From Roseburia sp. (GTDB lineage: Bacteria; Bacillota; Clostridia; Lachnospirales; Lachnospiraceae), in contig DMYD01000028.1 of NCBI GenBank assembly GCA_003483745.1, positions 73,396 to 137,395 of the forward strand: DNA of 64,000 nt, written 5' to 3'. Numbering within the stretch: position 1 is the stretch's first letter; each line of letters opens with the position of its first letter. A program made the position numbers and the translations under genes. Below, piece after piece: positions 9,440 through 18,107 of this stretch. Below the pieces are notes generated by a model, which saw nothing but the letters and a program-made list of their open reading frames with translations, ran no database searches and was not told the origin of the DNA.

Positions 9440-10231
9440 ATGGAAAACGGTTTGAAAGAATTGCAGCAGCGTCTTTTAGAGATGCTGTCAGCATTTTGGG
9501 ATTTTACGGAAAAAAACGGATTGACATTTTTTCTGGTGGGTGGAAGTGCGCTTGGTGCAGTCAGACACCAGGGATTTATCCCGTGGGATGATGATGTGGA
9601 TATCGCAATGATGCGCGGGGACTTTGAGCGGATGGAGCAGTTGATGGCGCAGCAGCAGAATCAGCTCGGAGAGTTTGTCTATTCCCCGGTGGAACATCAT
9701 CTGATGCCGGATGCGCCACTTGGATATCTGTATGACAGTACACATGCTGCAGGCGGTTATGAGAATACGGCAAAGATTGATATTCATCCGATCGATGGTG
9801 TGCCGGAGCAAAAAGGATTAAGATGGATTCAGAAGTGGACATCCATAATTTATTATTTGTCAGAATACCGGCTTCCGGTAAAAAATAAAGGAAAGACGAT
9901 AAGAACGATTTCAAAGGTTATACTAAAAATCACACCGGATTTTATGTTCCGGTTTTATATGAGAGTCTGCAAAAGGATCATGACATCCTGGAGCGTGGAG
10001 GAGAGCAGTCATGTGTGCAGCCTGTTCGGAGTTGCAGGATATGCGCGGGAGGTTATGCCGAAAAGCTATCTGCTTCCTTTAAAAAAAGCTGCTTTCGAGA
10101 CGGAAACATTCTGGATTCCTGGCAGCGAGGATGCATATTTAAAACGTTTATACGGAGACTATAAGAGTCTGCCGCCGGAGAAAGAACGGCATCCAAGACA
10201 TAAGATGTATGAAGTATATAAACGCGGATAA
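9440..10231 (+). CDS. LicD-family phosphotransferase
   Basis: LicD/fukutin-family proteins transfer phosphocholine or a related phospho-alcohol from a CDP donor to surface glycans. The nucleotidyltransferase-like core is clear: GGSALGAVRHQGFIPWDDD followed by VDIAMMRGDFERM (residues about 33-65), including the metal-binding DDDVD. IDIHPIDG and the C-terminal RLYGDYKSLPPEKERHPRH are also typical. At 263 residues it is full length. It is the first gene after the promoter at 9337, and its stop overlaps the start of the next gene (TAATG). With a TarI-like enzyme in the operon the substrate could be CDP-ribitol or CDP-glycerol rather than choline; no choline uptake or kinase genes are in view. Confidence 0.9.
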   Translation: MENGLKELQQRLLEMLSAFWDFTEKNGLTFFLVGGSALGAVRHQGFIPWDDDVDIAMMRGDFERMEQLMAQQQNQLGEFVYSPVEHHLMPDAPLGYLYDSTHAAGGYENTAKIDIHPIDGVPEQKGLRWIQKWTSIIYYLSEYRLPVKNKGKTIRTISKVILKITPDFMFRFYMRVCKRIMTSWSVEESSHVCSLFGVAGYAREVMPKSYLLPLKKAAFETETFWIPGSEDAYLKRLYGDYKSLPPEKERHPRHKMYEVYKRG

Positions 10232-11535
10232 TGGATGTGGAGAAAATTGTGCAGACAGTAAAAAAAAGGATAAAAGAAGCCATAAAGGTGTTCGTTTCCT
10301 ATACGATAGAAGATGATGTCAGGATATACCGGCTGAAGCATACGCCGTTTCAGATCCGTAGATCACTGACAGATCAGACAAAAAAAGAATACGGCAGCTG
10401 CCCGGTAAATCCGAAAAAGATAGTATTTGATAATTATATGGGACATGGGTATGGCTGCAACTGCAAATATGTGACAGAAGAACTGCTAAAACGCAGAAAA
10501 GATTTAGAACTTGTCTGGATCGTCAAAAATGTTCCGGAGCATGCAAAACAGTTCCCTAAGGAAGTGCGGCTGGTGGAATACGGAACAAAAGAGGCGATGT
10601 ATGAATATTTTACAGCTGTCATATGGGTATGCAACTATCATTTGATTCATTACTGGAATAAAGGTCTTATCAAGCGAAGCGGGCAGTATTATATCCAGAT
10701 GTGGCATGGCTCTTTCGGAATCAAAAAAATTGAAAAAGACTGTGAATGTCTGACTGCGAGCAGGAGCTGGACATATCTTGCAAAAAAGAATTCCGTGAAT
10801 ACGGATTACTGGATCTCAAACAGCACGTTTGAAAATGATGTGTACAGGAGTGCGTTCTGGTCCGTCAATGAGATACTGATGCTTGGCCATCCGAGGAATG
10901 ATATTTTCTTTGACCAAAGGAAGATGAAGGAAACCGGGAAGAAGGTACGGACATTTTTAGGACTGGAAGACAACGAACAGATTTTATTATATGTGCCGAC
11001 GTTTCGTGAAAGTCTTGAGTTCCCGGAATACAGGCTGGATGCGGATCAGTTAAAACGTGTTCTGGAAAAAAAGACAGGGGACAGGTGGAAAATTGTAGTA
11101 AGACTGCATCCGAGAATGCAGGGGAAGATCGATCAGGTCTGTGTCGATGAGACAGGACAGGTATTGCGGGCAGATTCTTATCCGGATATACAGGAACTGT
11201 TAGCTGCGGCCGGAATGGTTGTGACCGATTATTCCAGCTGCATATTTGATTTCCTGCTGACTATGAGACCGGGATTTTTATTTACACCCGATATTGAGGC
11301 ATATGACCAGGAGCGGGGATTTTACTATCGTCTCGATGAGACACCGTTTCCGGTTGCACGCACCAATGAAGAACTTTTCTACAATATCGAAACCTTTGAC
11401 CTTAAAAAGTATCAGGCAGAAGTTTCCGATTTTCTGCAGGAAAAAGGTTCTGTGGAAGATGGAGGTGCAGCAGCGCGCGTATGCGATGTACTTGAAAGAA
11501 TAATTACAGAAAAGGAAAAGAAGAATGAGCATTAA
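10231..11535 (+). CDS. CDP-glycerol:glycerophosphate transferase family protein (TagB/TagF-like)
   Basis: Member of the Glyphos_transf family, which adds glycerol- or ribitol-phosphate units to lipid-linked teichoic acid at the cytoplasmic membrane face. Diagnostic motifs are MWHGSFGIKKI (residue about 155), LYVPTFRESLEF, VVRLHPRMQ and the SYPDIQELLAAAGMVVTDYSS stretch. DYSSCIFDF carries the substrate-phosphate binding Ser residues. The length of 434 residues fits a single catalytic domain. It overlaps licD by one base and the exporter permease by 11 bases, so the operon is tightly coupled. Two more members of the family lie at 13235 and 16894. Which one primes and which polymerises cannot be told from sequence. 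Confidence 0.9.
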   Translation: MDVEKIVQTVKKRIKEAIKVFVSYTIEDDVRIYRLKHTPFQIRRSLTDQTKKEYGSCPVNPKKIVFDNYMGHGYGCNCKYVTEELLKRRKDLELVWIVKNVPEHAKQFPKEVRLVEYGTKEAMYEYFTAVIWVCNYHLIHYWNKGLIKRSGQYYIQMWHGSFGIKKIEKDCECLTASRSWTYLAKKNSVNTDYWISNSTFENDVYRSAFWSVNEILMLGHPRNDIFFDQRKMKETGKKVRTFLGLEDNEQILLYVPTFRESLEFPEYRLDADQLKRVLEKKTGDRWKIVVRLHPRMQGKIDQVCVDETGQVLRADSYPDIQELLAAAGMVVTDYSSCIFDFLLTMRPGFLFTPDIEAYDQERGFYYRLDETPFPVARTNEELFYNIETFDLKKYQAEVSDFLQEKGSVEDGGAAARVCDVLERIITEKEKKNEH

Positions 11536-12310
11536 TAAAAAACATGTGAAGACATTTTGGAACCGGCGATTTTTACTGTATGAGTTGGTAAAAAAAGGAA
11601 TTAAGCTGAAATACCGCAGGTCTTATCTGGGAATTTTGTGGTCTCTGCTAGAACCGATTTTGACAACGATTGTTTTGACAATCGTTTTTGGAACACTGTT
11701 TGGCAATAAAAACAGGGACTTTCCACTGTATATTTTATGTGGACGTCTGCTGTATTCCTTTTTTTCACATGGAACAAAGATTTCCGCCAAATCGATACGT
11801 GCAAATGCATCGATGATAAAAAAGGTATATGTGCCAAAGTATCTCTATCCGTTATCGAGTGTATTGTATAATTATGTAATATTTTTGATATCATTAGTTG
11901 TCACGATCCCGCTTGCAATCTACTGTCATGTATCTGTGACCTGGCATATTGTTGAGACGATTATTCCATTGATTCTTTTATTCTTCCTTACATTTGGAAT
12001 TGGACTGATATTAGCGATGATCAATGTGTTTTTCAGGGATATGGAATATATCTGGGAAGTTCTGCTGATGCTGATCATGTATTCCAGTGCAATTTTTTAC
12101 TATCCGGAGCGACTGATGAAGAGCGGTTATGCCTGGATATTAAAATGGAATCCGGTATATTGTATTATCCAGAGTTTCCGGAATGCGATTTTTGGCGAGG
12201 CAATGGATGTCAAATTGATCACCTATGCGGCAGGTTTTACAGTAGTAATGCTGCTGGCGGGTATTTTTTGTTTCTATAAAAAGCAGGATGAGTTTATTTT
12301 ACAGATTTAG
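11525..12310 (+). CDS. ABC-2 type polysaccharide/teichoic acid export permease (TagG/Wzm-like)
   Basis: Six hydrophobic segments and the family N-terminus LLYELVKKGIKLKYRRSYLG-I-LWS-LLEP identify an ABC-2 membrane subunit. Later motifs are MINVFFRDMEYIWEVLLM and YPERL. At 261 residues it is normal. It pairs with the ATPase ten bases downstream to move a finished lipid-linked glycerol/ribitol-phosphate polymer across the membrane. The start codon lies within the end of the preceding transferase gene. Confidence 0.93.
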   Translation: MSINKKHVKTFWNRRFLLYELVKKGIKLKYRRSYLGILWSLLEPILTTIVLTIVFGTLFGNKNRDFPLYILCGRLLYSFFSHGTKISAKSIRANASMIKKVYVPKYLYPLSSVLYNYVIFLISLVVTIPLAIYCHVSVTWHIVETIIPLILLFFLTFGIGLILAMINVFFRDMEYIWEVLLMLIMYSSAIFYYPERLMKSGYAWILKWNPVYCIIQSFRNAIFGEAMDVKLITYAAGFTVVMLLAGIFCFYKKQDEFILQI

Positions 12311-12319
12311 AGGTTTGAT

Positions 12320-13177
12320 ATGGCAAAAGAATTATTACGTGTAGAACATGTTGGAATGAAGTTTAATTTGAGCAAGGAACGGGTGGATGATTTCCGTGAG
12401 TATTTAATTCGGATGCTTACCGGAAAAAAACTCGAAAGAGATGAGTTCTGGGCGTTAAAAGATGTCAGCTTTTCACTGCATGAAGGGGAACGTATTGGTA
12501 TCCTTGGTTTAAATGGAGCTGGAAAAAGTACGCTTTTAAAAGTGATAGCAGGTGTATTTAAGCCGACCGAGGGAAAAGTGGTGCGCAATGGAAAGATTGT
12601 ACCTCTGTTGGAATTAGGAGCCGGGTTTGATAAAAATTATACTGGAAGGGAAAATATTTATCTGTATGGTTCTGTGCTTGGGTACAGCCGGAAATATATG
12701 GATGAAAAATATAATCAGATCGTAAAATTTTCCGGTCTGGGCGAGTTTATCGATGTACCAATCAAGAATTATTCTTCCGGAATGAGGTCGAAATTAGGAT
12801 TTGCGATCGCTACGATTGCAGAACCGGAAATTCTGATCTTAGACGAAGTATTGTCGGTAGGTGACCGTAAGTTTCGCAGAAAGAGTGAGCGCAGGATTTT
12901 GGATATGATGGAGAATGGAACAGCCGTTTTGTTTGTATCACACTCTCTTGCGCAGGTACAGAGAATCTGCAATAAGGCAATGATTTTAGACCATGGGCAG
13001 CTGGTGGCGTTTGGTGATGTGGATGAGATCGCGGAACTTTATACACAGATGACAGAAGAACCGGATGAGGCAAACAGTACACGCGGAGGCGAAGATGAAC
13101 TGGCAGTAACAGAAAAGACAGGGACAAAAGCAGAGAAAACAAAGGCAGAAAAGACAGATAATGTGACAGCAGAGTGA
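12320..13177 (+). CDS. Teichoic acid / polysaccharide ABC exporter ATPase (TagH/Wzt-like)
   Basis: Nucleotide-binding subunit with Walker A GLNGAGKST (about residue 74), signature YSSGMRSKLGFA, Walker B EILILDEVLSVGD and the switch histidine in LFVSHSLAQ. The N-terminal extension before the first beta strand (FREYLIRMLTGKK) is typical of the TagH/Wzt branch. After about residue 240 a Thr/Glu/Lys-rich disordered tail replaces the carbohydrate-binding domain seen in some Wzt proteins, including the one at 52483. It acts with the permease at 11525. The 57 bases after it contain a tiny ATG reading frame (13180-13215) for which no function is proposed. Confidence 0.94.
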   Translation: MAKELLRVEHVGMKFNLSKERVDDFREYLIRMLTGKKLERDEFWALKDVSFSLHEGERIGILGLNGAGKSTLLKVIAGVFKPTEGKVVRNGKIVPLLELGAGFDKNYTGRENIYLYGSVLGYSRKYMDEKYNQIVKFSGLGEFIDVPIKNYSSGMRSKLGFAIATIAEPEILILDEVLSVGDRKFRRKSERRILDMMENGTAVLFVSHSLAQVQRICNKAMILDHGQLVAFGDVDEIAELYTQMTEEPDEANSTRGGEDELAVTEKTGTKAEKTKAEKTDNVTAE

Positions 13178-13234
13178 ATATGACAGAAACAGAAGAAAAT
13201 ACAGAGAAAAAATAATAGAAACAGAGGTAGAGGA

Positions 13235-15010
13235 ATGAATTCACTGATTGATCAGAAGGTTATGAAAGCAACCGTAACAGACATATCCTGGGAGCGGATT
13301 TTTGTCACGATCAGGATACGGCTTGAGGGAGATGCGGCAAATCGGGATGATCTTATTTTTTACGGTGTAGATACGCTTACCGGACAGGCACATATCTGCT
13401 TTAAGGTAATCAAAAAAGAAGGCAATGAAGTTTCATTGTATCTGAATGTGACAAACAATGGAGAAAACCGCTGTGTTCCGTTTGGATGTTACGCTATATT
13501 AGTGTGCAGTAAAGATGAGATTCTTGCAGAATGTCAGTGGGATTTAAAGCTGGTCCCGGATTTGCTGGCACTTTCCAGAGACTTTTTGTACAGTGCGCAG
13601 AAAAATGTTTTTGCAGTTACTTTTATTACAGATGAAGATGCAGAAGCAGAGGTACTTCCATTCCGGATGCATGTGATCAATGCAAAACGGGCAGGGGAAG
13701 ATTTTCCTTCCAGCCCAAAGGCTTCCGGGTATTTTAGACCGATCATGTTTATCACTGGATGCCTGCTTGGGCACAAACCCATCATCCGCAGGATTTATGC
13801 ATTTTATTCGTTCCTTTATAAGAAGAAAGCAGATAAGACAGTTTTGTTTATGACAGAGCAGAGCAAGAAGATTGCATCAAACCTGAAGGCTGTCTCAGAC
13901 CGCATGATAGAAAGAGGTCTGGATAAAGAATACCGGATTTTATACTCCGCGAGAACTGCGTCGGCAGAATCGCAGGGAATCAAAAGCTGGATTCATCTGG
14001 TGAAACTTTTAGCACAGGCAGATCATGTATTCATTGATGATCATGCGCCGGTATTTGACTGGTTAAAACTTCGCAAAGAGACAGAGGTTGTACAGTTGTG
14101 GCATGCAGGAGCCGGATTTAAGTCTTCCGGATACAGCAGATGGGGACATTATGGCTGTCCAAAGCCACAGTCCTGCCACAGACAGTACAAATATGGCATT
14201 GCGGGTTCTAAGAATATTGCACCATTCTTCTCAGAGGTCTGGGGACTGAATGATGAACAGGTGCTTCCGACCGGTATGCCGCGTATGGATGAATATCTGG
14301 ATGAGACACATAAGCAGCAGAAAATCGAAGAACTGCACAAAAAATATCCTGCCACTGTTGGAAAAAAGGTAATTCTTTTTGCACCTACATACCGTGGCAG
14401 AAACAAGAAATCAGCATATTATCCGTACGAACTGCTTGATTTTGACAGACTCTATGAGCTTTGCGGGGATGAGTACATCCTGTTTTTTAAAGCGCATCCG
14501 TGGACGAATAATATGTTAAAGATCGAGAAAAAATATCAGGACAGATTTTTTGATCTGAAAAACTATCCGAATATCAATGATCTGTTTTATATTGTGGATT
14601 TGCTGATTACAGATTATTCTTCCAATATATTTGAATATTCCCTGATGCGTAAGCCGATGATCTTCTTTGCATTTGACAAGACAGAGTATTCACTTTCCAG
14701 AGGATTCCACAGGGATTATGACTTGTCTGCACCGGGAAAAGTATGTGAGACTTTTGAGGAGTTAGCAGAAGCAATCGAAAAGAAAGACTTTGAGTACGAA
14801 AAGGTGGAGCAGTATATCGAACATCATTTTGATTATATTGACAGTGGGGCATCAGACCGTGTGATCGACTGGATCTTACTTGGAAAAATGCCACAGGAGA
14901 TCAAAGATGAGATTGAGGCAAGAAAACGTCAGAACGAAGTGATGAATCAGCTTGATTTCAAGGAAATGTATCATGTTGGTATGGAAGAAGAGGATGAGGA
15001 GGAGAAGTAA
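13235..15010 (+). CDS. CDP-glycerol glycerophosphotransferase family protein (TagF/TarL-like, extended N-terminus)
   Basis: The C-terminal 390 residues hold the Glyphos_transf fold: VQLWHAGAGFKSSGYSRWG, LFAPTYRGRNKK, LFFKAHPWT, NYPNINDLFYIVDLLITDYS and YSSNIFEYSLM. About 190 residues of beta-rich sequence in front match the layout of teichoic acid polymerases that carry an extra N-terminal domain. At 591 residues it is the longest of the three family members here and the best candidate for the main-chain polymerase. The Shine-Dalgarno AGAGG sits before the ATG. The gene ends in a Glu-rich tail and overlaps the cytidylyltransferase start (TAATG). Confidence 0.9.
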   Translation: MNSLIDQKVMKATVTDISWERIFVTIRIRLEGDAANRDDLIFYGVDTLTGQAHICFKVIKKEGNEVSLYLNVTNNGENRCVPFGCYAILVCSKDEILAECQWDLKLVPDLLALSRDFLYSAQKNVFAVTFITDEDAEAEVLPFRMHVINAKRAGEDFPSSPKASGYFRPIMFITGCLLGHKPIIRRIYAFYSFLYKKKADKTVLFMTEQSKKIASNLKAVSDRMIERGLDKEYRILYSARTASAESQGIKSWIHLVKLLAQADHVFIDDHAPVFDWLKLRKETEVVQLWHAGAGFKSSGYSRWGHYGCPKPQSCHRQYKYGIAGSKNIAPFFSEVWGLNDEQVLPTGMPRMDEYLDETHKQQKIEELHKKYPATVGKKVILFAPTYRGRNKKSAYYPYELLDFDRLYELCGDEYILFFKAHPWTNNMLKIEKKYQDRFFDLKNYPNINDLFYIVDLLITDYSSNIFEYSLMRKPMIFFAFDKTEYSLSRGFHRDYDLSAPGKVCETFEELAEAIEKKDFEYEKVEQYIEHHFDYIDSGASDRVIDWILLGKMPQEIKDEIEARKRQNEVMNQLDFKEMYHVGMEEEDEEEK

Positions 15011-15771
15011 TGAATATCGCAATTATTTTTGCAGGTGGAAGCGGGGTTCGTATGGGAGCCGGTGTTCCAAAGCAGTTTTTAGAGATCAATGGGAAGCCGA
15101 TCATTATTCATACATTGCAGCTTTTCCAGTACCATGAGATGATCGATAAGATTTATATTTCAGTGCTTGCCGACTATATTCCATACATGAAAGAATTAGT
15201 GGATGAATACCGCTTAAATAAAGTGGCAGATGTGATCCCGGGTGGTGAGACAGCACAGGATTCCATCTATAATGCCTTAAAAAAAGCGGAAAGTGAAAAT
15301 GCAGATGATTCGATCGTATTGCTGCATGATGGCGTGCGCCCATTTGTCTCATATGAAGTAATTAGCAAAAATATTAAATCTGTGCAGGAAAAGGGCAATG
15401 CGATCACATGCACCCCGTGTTTTGAGACGATTATGATCAGTAAGGATGGAAGTCATGTGGACTCTGTTCCTTTCCGGAAAGAGACATTTGCTGCGCAGGC
15501 ACCGCAGAGTTTTTACCTGAAAGATATCATTGCAGCGCATGATGCCGTCCGGAACACACCGACACGGTATGAAAACATGGTAGATGCATGTACCATTATC
15601 CGCAGTCAGGGCATTGAGGCACATATGGTGGAAGGAAACCGTGGTAATATCAAGGTTACAACACCGGAAGATGTCTATACATTTCGTGCTCTGCTTCAGT
15701 ACAAAGAAAATGAGCAGGCATTTGGTCTTGGAATTACGAATCGTATCGGAAATGGAAGAAAACCGCTGTAA
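15010..15771 (+). CDS. tarI: IspD/TarI-family cytidylyltransferase (probable ribitol-5-phosphate cytidylyltransferase)
   Basis: Makes a CDP-activated alcohol from CTP and an alcohol phosphate. The nucleotide loop is IFAGGSGVRMGAGVPKQFL (residues about 6-24), and VLLHDGVRPFVS, FAAQAPQSFYL and GNRGNIKVTTPEDVY follow. The VPKQFLEINGKPIIIHTL form and the 253-residue length fit TarI better than housekeeping IspD. The genomic setting (TagF-like transferases and TagD) also fits TarI. The expected reductase partner TarJ, a zinc alcohol dehydrogenase, is absent. An SDR of the nucleotide-sugar epimerase type follows instead, so CDP-ribitol is likely but another CDP product is possible. Confidence 0.82.
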   Translation: MNIAIIFAGGSGVRMGAGVPKQFLEINGKPIIIHTLQLFQYHEMIDKIYISVLADYIPYMKELVDEYRLNKVADVIPGGETAQDSIYNALKKAESENADDSIVLLHDGVRPFVSYEVISKNIKSVQEKGNAITCTPCFETIMISKDGSHVDSVPFRKETFAAQAPQSFYLKDIIAAHDAVRNTPTRYENMVDACTIIRSQGIEAHMVEGNRGNIKVTTPEDVYTFRALLQYKENEQAFGLGITNRIGNGRKPL

Positions 15772-15803
15772 GATATTACGACGGATCAGAATGGAGGATG
15801 AAA

Positions 15804-16865
15804 ATGAAAGAGTGCATGGAAAATAAAGTGATGCAGGAAGATATTGAATCACTGGTAAACAGTGATCTTCCGGTGCAGCAGCTCGAGGGCAGGACCGTTC
15901 TTGTGACCGGTGCAACCGGACTGATCGGTTCCCAGATGGTATATCTGCTTGCATGTTATAACCGTATGCGCAGCTTAAATGTCAGAATCATTGCCATGGT
16001 GCGCAACAGGGAGAAGGCAAAAAAGCTTTTTTCCCACCTGATTGACAGGGGCGATGTATCATTATTTATTGCAGATGTCAATGAAACTCTTACATTAGAT
16101 TCCCCGGTTGACTATATTATCCATGGAGCGAGTGCGACGAGTTCGAAATATTTTGTGTCACATCCGGTTGAGACGATTCATACAGCGATTGACGGTACAG
16201 CTAATATCTTAAAACTTGCAGCACAAAAACAGGTAAAGAGTATGATATATCTGTCCTCACTGGAAGTATACGGAACGCCGCAGCCAGATCAGGAGAAAAT
16301 CAGAGAGGCGGATTATGGTTATATTGAGCCGCTCAATGTGCGAAGCAGTTATTCCGAGGGCAAGCGTATGGTGGAATGTCTTTGTGCTTCTTATGCAAAG
16401 GAATATGAGGTGCCGGTAAAGATTGCAAGGTTATCCCAGACATTTGGCCCGGGCGTTACTTATGAGGATGGCAGAGTGTTTGCAGAATTTGCACGTTGTG
16501 CGCTTGAGCAGAAAAACATCGTGCTCCACACACAGGGGCGTACGGTGCGAAGCTACTGTTACACTAAAGATGCACTTTCCGCGCTGCTGTATATACTGTT
16601 GCATGGCAAAACAGGCGAAGCCTACAATGTGACCAATATGGACACTGCGATTTCCATTAAAGATATGGCAGATATGGTCTGTGAGACGATTGGCAATGGA
16701 AAGATAAAGACCGTCATTGACATACCGGAAGATGTCTCTGCCTTTGGGTATAATCCGGAGATGATCATCCGGTTAGACAGCAGCAGACTGATGGAACTGG
16801 GATGGACAGCAACAACTGGGATGGAAGAGATGTTTGTACGGTTGGCAGATGGATTTGTAAGGTAG
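15804..16865 (+). CDS. NAD-dependent epimerase/dehydratase (extended SDR) paired with TarI-like enzyme
   Basis: A Rossmann-fold extended SDR: VTGATGLIGSQMVYLL (GxxGxxG, residues about 33-48), HGASATSS, YLSSLEVYG and the catalytic YSEGKRMVE (YxxxK). FGPGVTYEDGRVF and RSYCYTKDALSALL belong to the substrate half. It is similar in style to UDP-glucuronate decarboxylase and CDP-sugar synthase relatives. The start at 15804 has GGAGG seven bases away, whereas the ATG at 15798 touches that site. It sits directly behind the cytidylyltransferase, where TarJ would be expected. It may act on a CDP-sugar or reduce the alcohol precursor; the substrate is not determinable. Confidence 0.85.
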   Translation: MKECMENKVMQEDIESLVNSDLPVQQLEGRTVLVTGATGLIGSQMVYLLACYNRMRSLNVRIIAMVRNREKAKKLFSHLIDRGDVSLFIADVNETLTLDSPVDYIIHGASATSSKYFVSHPVETIHTAIDGTANILKLAAQKQVKSMIYLSSLEVYGTPQPDQEKIREADYGYIEPLNVRSSYSEGKRMVECLCASYAKEYEVPVKIARLSQTFGPGVTYEDGRVFAEFARCALEQKNIVLHTQGRTVRSYCYTKDALSALLYILLHGKTGEAYNVTNMDTAISIKDMADMVCETIGNGKIKTVIDIPEDVSAFGYNPEMIIRLDSSRLMELGWTATTGMEEMFVRLADGFVR

Positions 16866-16893
16866 ATAAAAGCAGTTTGTATGAGGAGTAAAG

Positions 16894-18090
16894 ATGGCAA
16901 AACAGAATGAAGAACCAAAAGCGAAAATGGGGAAAAAAATGTGGATCCGGTGGTTTATCTCACAGTATATTCTGCCGGTAAAGAAGAATAAAATCGTTTT
17001 TTCACAGTTTGGAGGAAAAGGTTATGGATGTAATCCGCGTGCAATCTGTGATGAATTTCTGCGAAGAGACGAAGGTTATGATCTGGTATGGATTCTGGGA
17101 AAGAGCCAGACGAGGGAAAAAGCAGGTATTCCGGACGGTGTAAGGACAGTGACAGGAGATCTGTCAATGAGTGAACTTGCGACAGCGAAAGTCTGGATCA
17201 ACAATATCCATTTTAATTTTCTGTTAGAGAAGGGATTAAAGAAAAGACCGCAGACGATTTATCTGAATACATTTCACGGCGGAATTACCATAAAAAATGA
17301 AGGAACAGACAAACATACCTACAAACCGAATAAGAAACTGAGTAAAAAAGAACAGATGTATCGTCTGGATGCATCTTATGTGGACTATATTACCAGTGGA
17401 TGTGATATGGAGAATCATGTACTGGAAGAATTTTTCTTTGGAAATGGAGAAATCGTAAAGCTTGGAGATGCCAGAACTGACATGCTCATCAACGGAGCAC
17501 CGGAGATTGAGAAGAAAGTAAGGGAATTTTATCAGATTTCGGCTGATACTAAAATCGCGATCTATGCACCGACGTTTCGCTCCGACATGAAGCTGAACTG
17601 GTATCAGCTTAATTATGAGGAAATATTAGATACATTAGAAAAGGAGACAAAAAGTCCATGGGTGATGCTGATCCGTCTGCATCCACGTTTAGCAGGTCAG
17701 ACAAAAAAAATCGTTCCGGATTCGCCGCATTTTATAGACGCGGGCAATTATCCGGATATGCAGGAACTATCAGCAGCATCGGACCTGATGATTTCTGATT
17801 ATTCTTCCGTTATCACAGATTTTATGTTTACCAGAAGACCGGCGTATATGTATGTTCCGGATCTTGATCAGTACCTGAAATCAAGGGGGCTTTATTTTAC
17901 GATGGAAGAGCTGCCATTCCCTTATGCGAGGACAACGGAAGAATTGATCACCTGCATGAAAGAATTTGACCAGAGAGCATATGAGGGGAAAGTAGATCAG
18001 TTTATTGAAAAAATCGGCTGTATCAATGATGGAAAATCAGCGAAAAGGATTGTCGATTTTCTGATCGAAAAGATGAATCAGAAAAAATAA
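16894..18090 (+). CDS. CDP-glycerol:glycerophosphate transferase family protein (third copy)
   Basis: Glyphos_transf family: NTFHGGITIKNEG in place of the more usual WHG, IYAPTFRSDMKLNW, LIRLHPRLAG, GNYPDMQELSAASDLMIS and SDYSSVITDFMF. The 398-residue length fits one catalytic domain. The HG motif is preceded by F rather than W. The stop is followed after 17 bases by the pyruvyltransferase-family gene, in the same operon. It is probably a primase or a unit-adding transferase working with the enzymes at 10231 and 13235. Confidence 0.9.
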   Translation: MAKQNEEPKAKMGKKMWIRWFISQYILPVKKNKIVFSQFGGKGYGCNPRAICDEFLRRDEGYDLVWILGKSQTREKAGIPDGVRTVTGDLSMSELATAKVWINNIHFNFLLEKGLKKRPQTIYLNTFHGGITIKNEGTDKHTYKPNKKLSKKEQMYRLDASYVDYITSGCDMENHVLEEFFFGNGEIVKLGDARTDMLINGAPEIEKKVREFYQISADTKIAIYAPTFRSDMKLNWYQLNYEEILDTLEKETKSPWVMLIRLHPRLAGQTKKIVPDSPHFIDAGNYPDMQELSAASDLMISDYSSVITDFMFTRRPAYMYVPDLDQYLKSRGLYFTMEELPFPYARTTEELITCMKEFDQRAYEGKVDQFIEKIGCINDGKSAKRIVDFLIEKMNQKK

Positions 18091-18107
18091 ATGGGGTGCA
18101 ACAGCTT

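Noticed and set aside
9283..9591. Alternative 102-codon frame spanning the licD start
   Set aside because: It runs across the promoter at 9337 and the start of licD in another frame, with no protein-like features.
13180..13215. Mini-frame MTETEENTEKK between tagH-like and tagF-like genes
   Set aside because: Too short and low in complexity to support as a gene; likely chance continuation of the Thr/Glu-rich tail composition.
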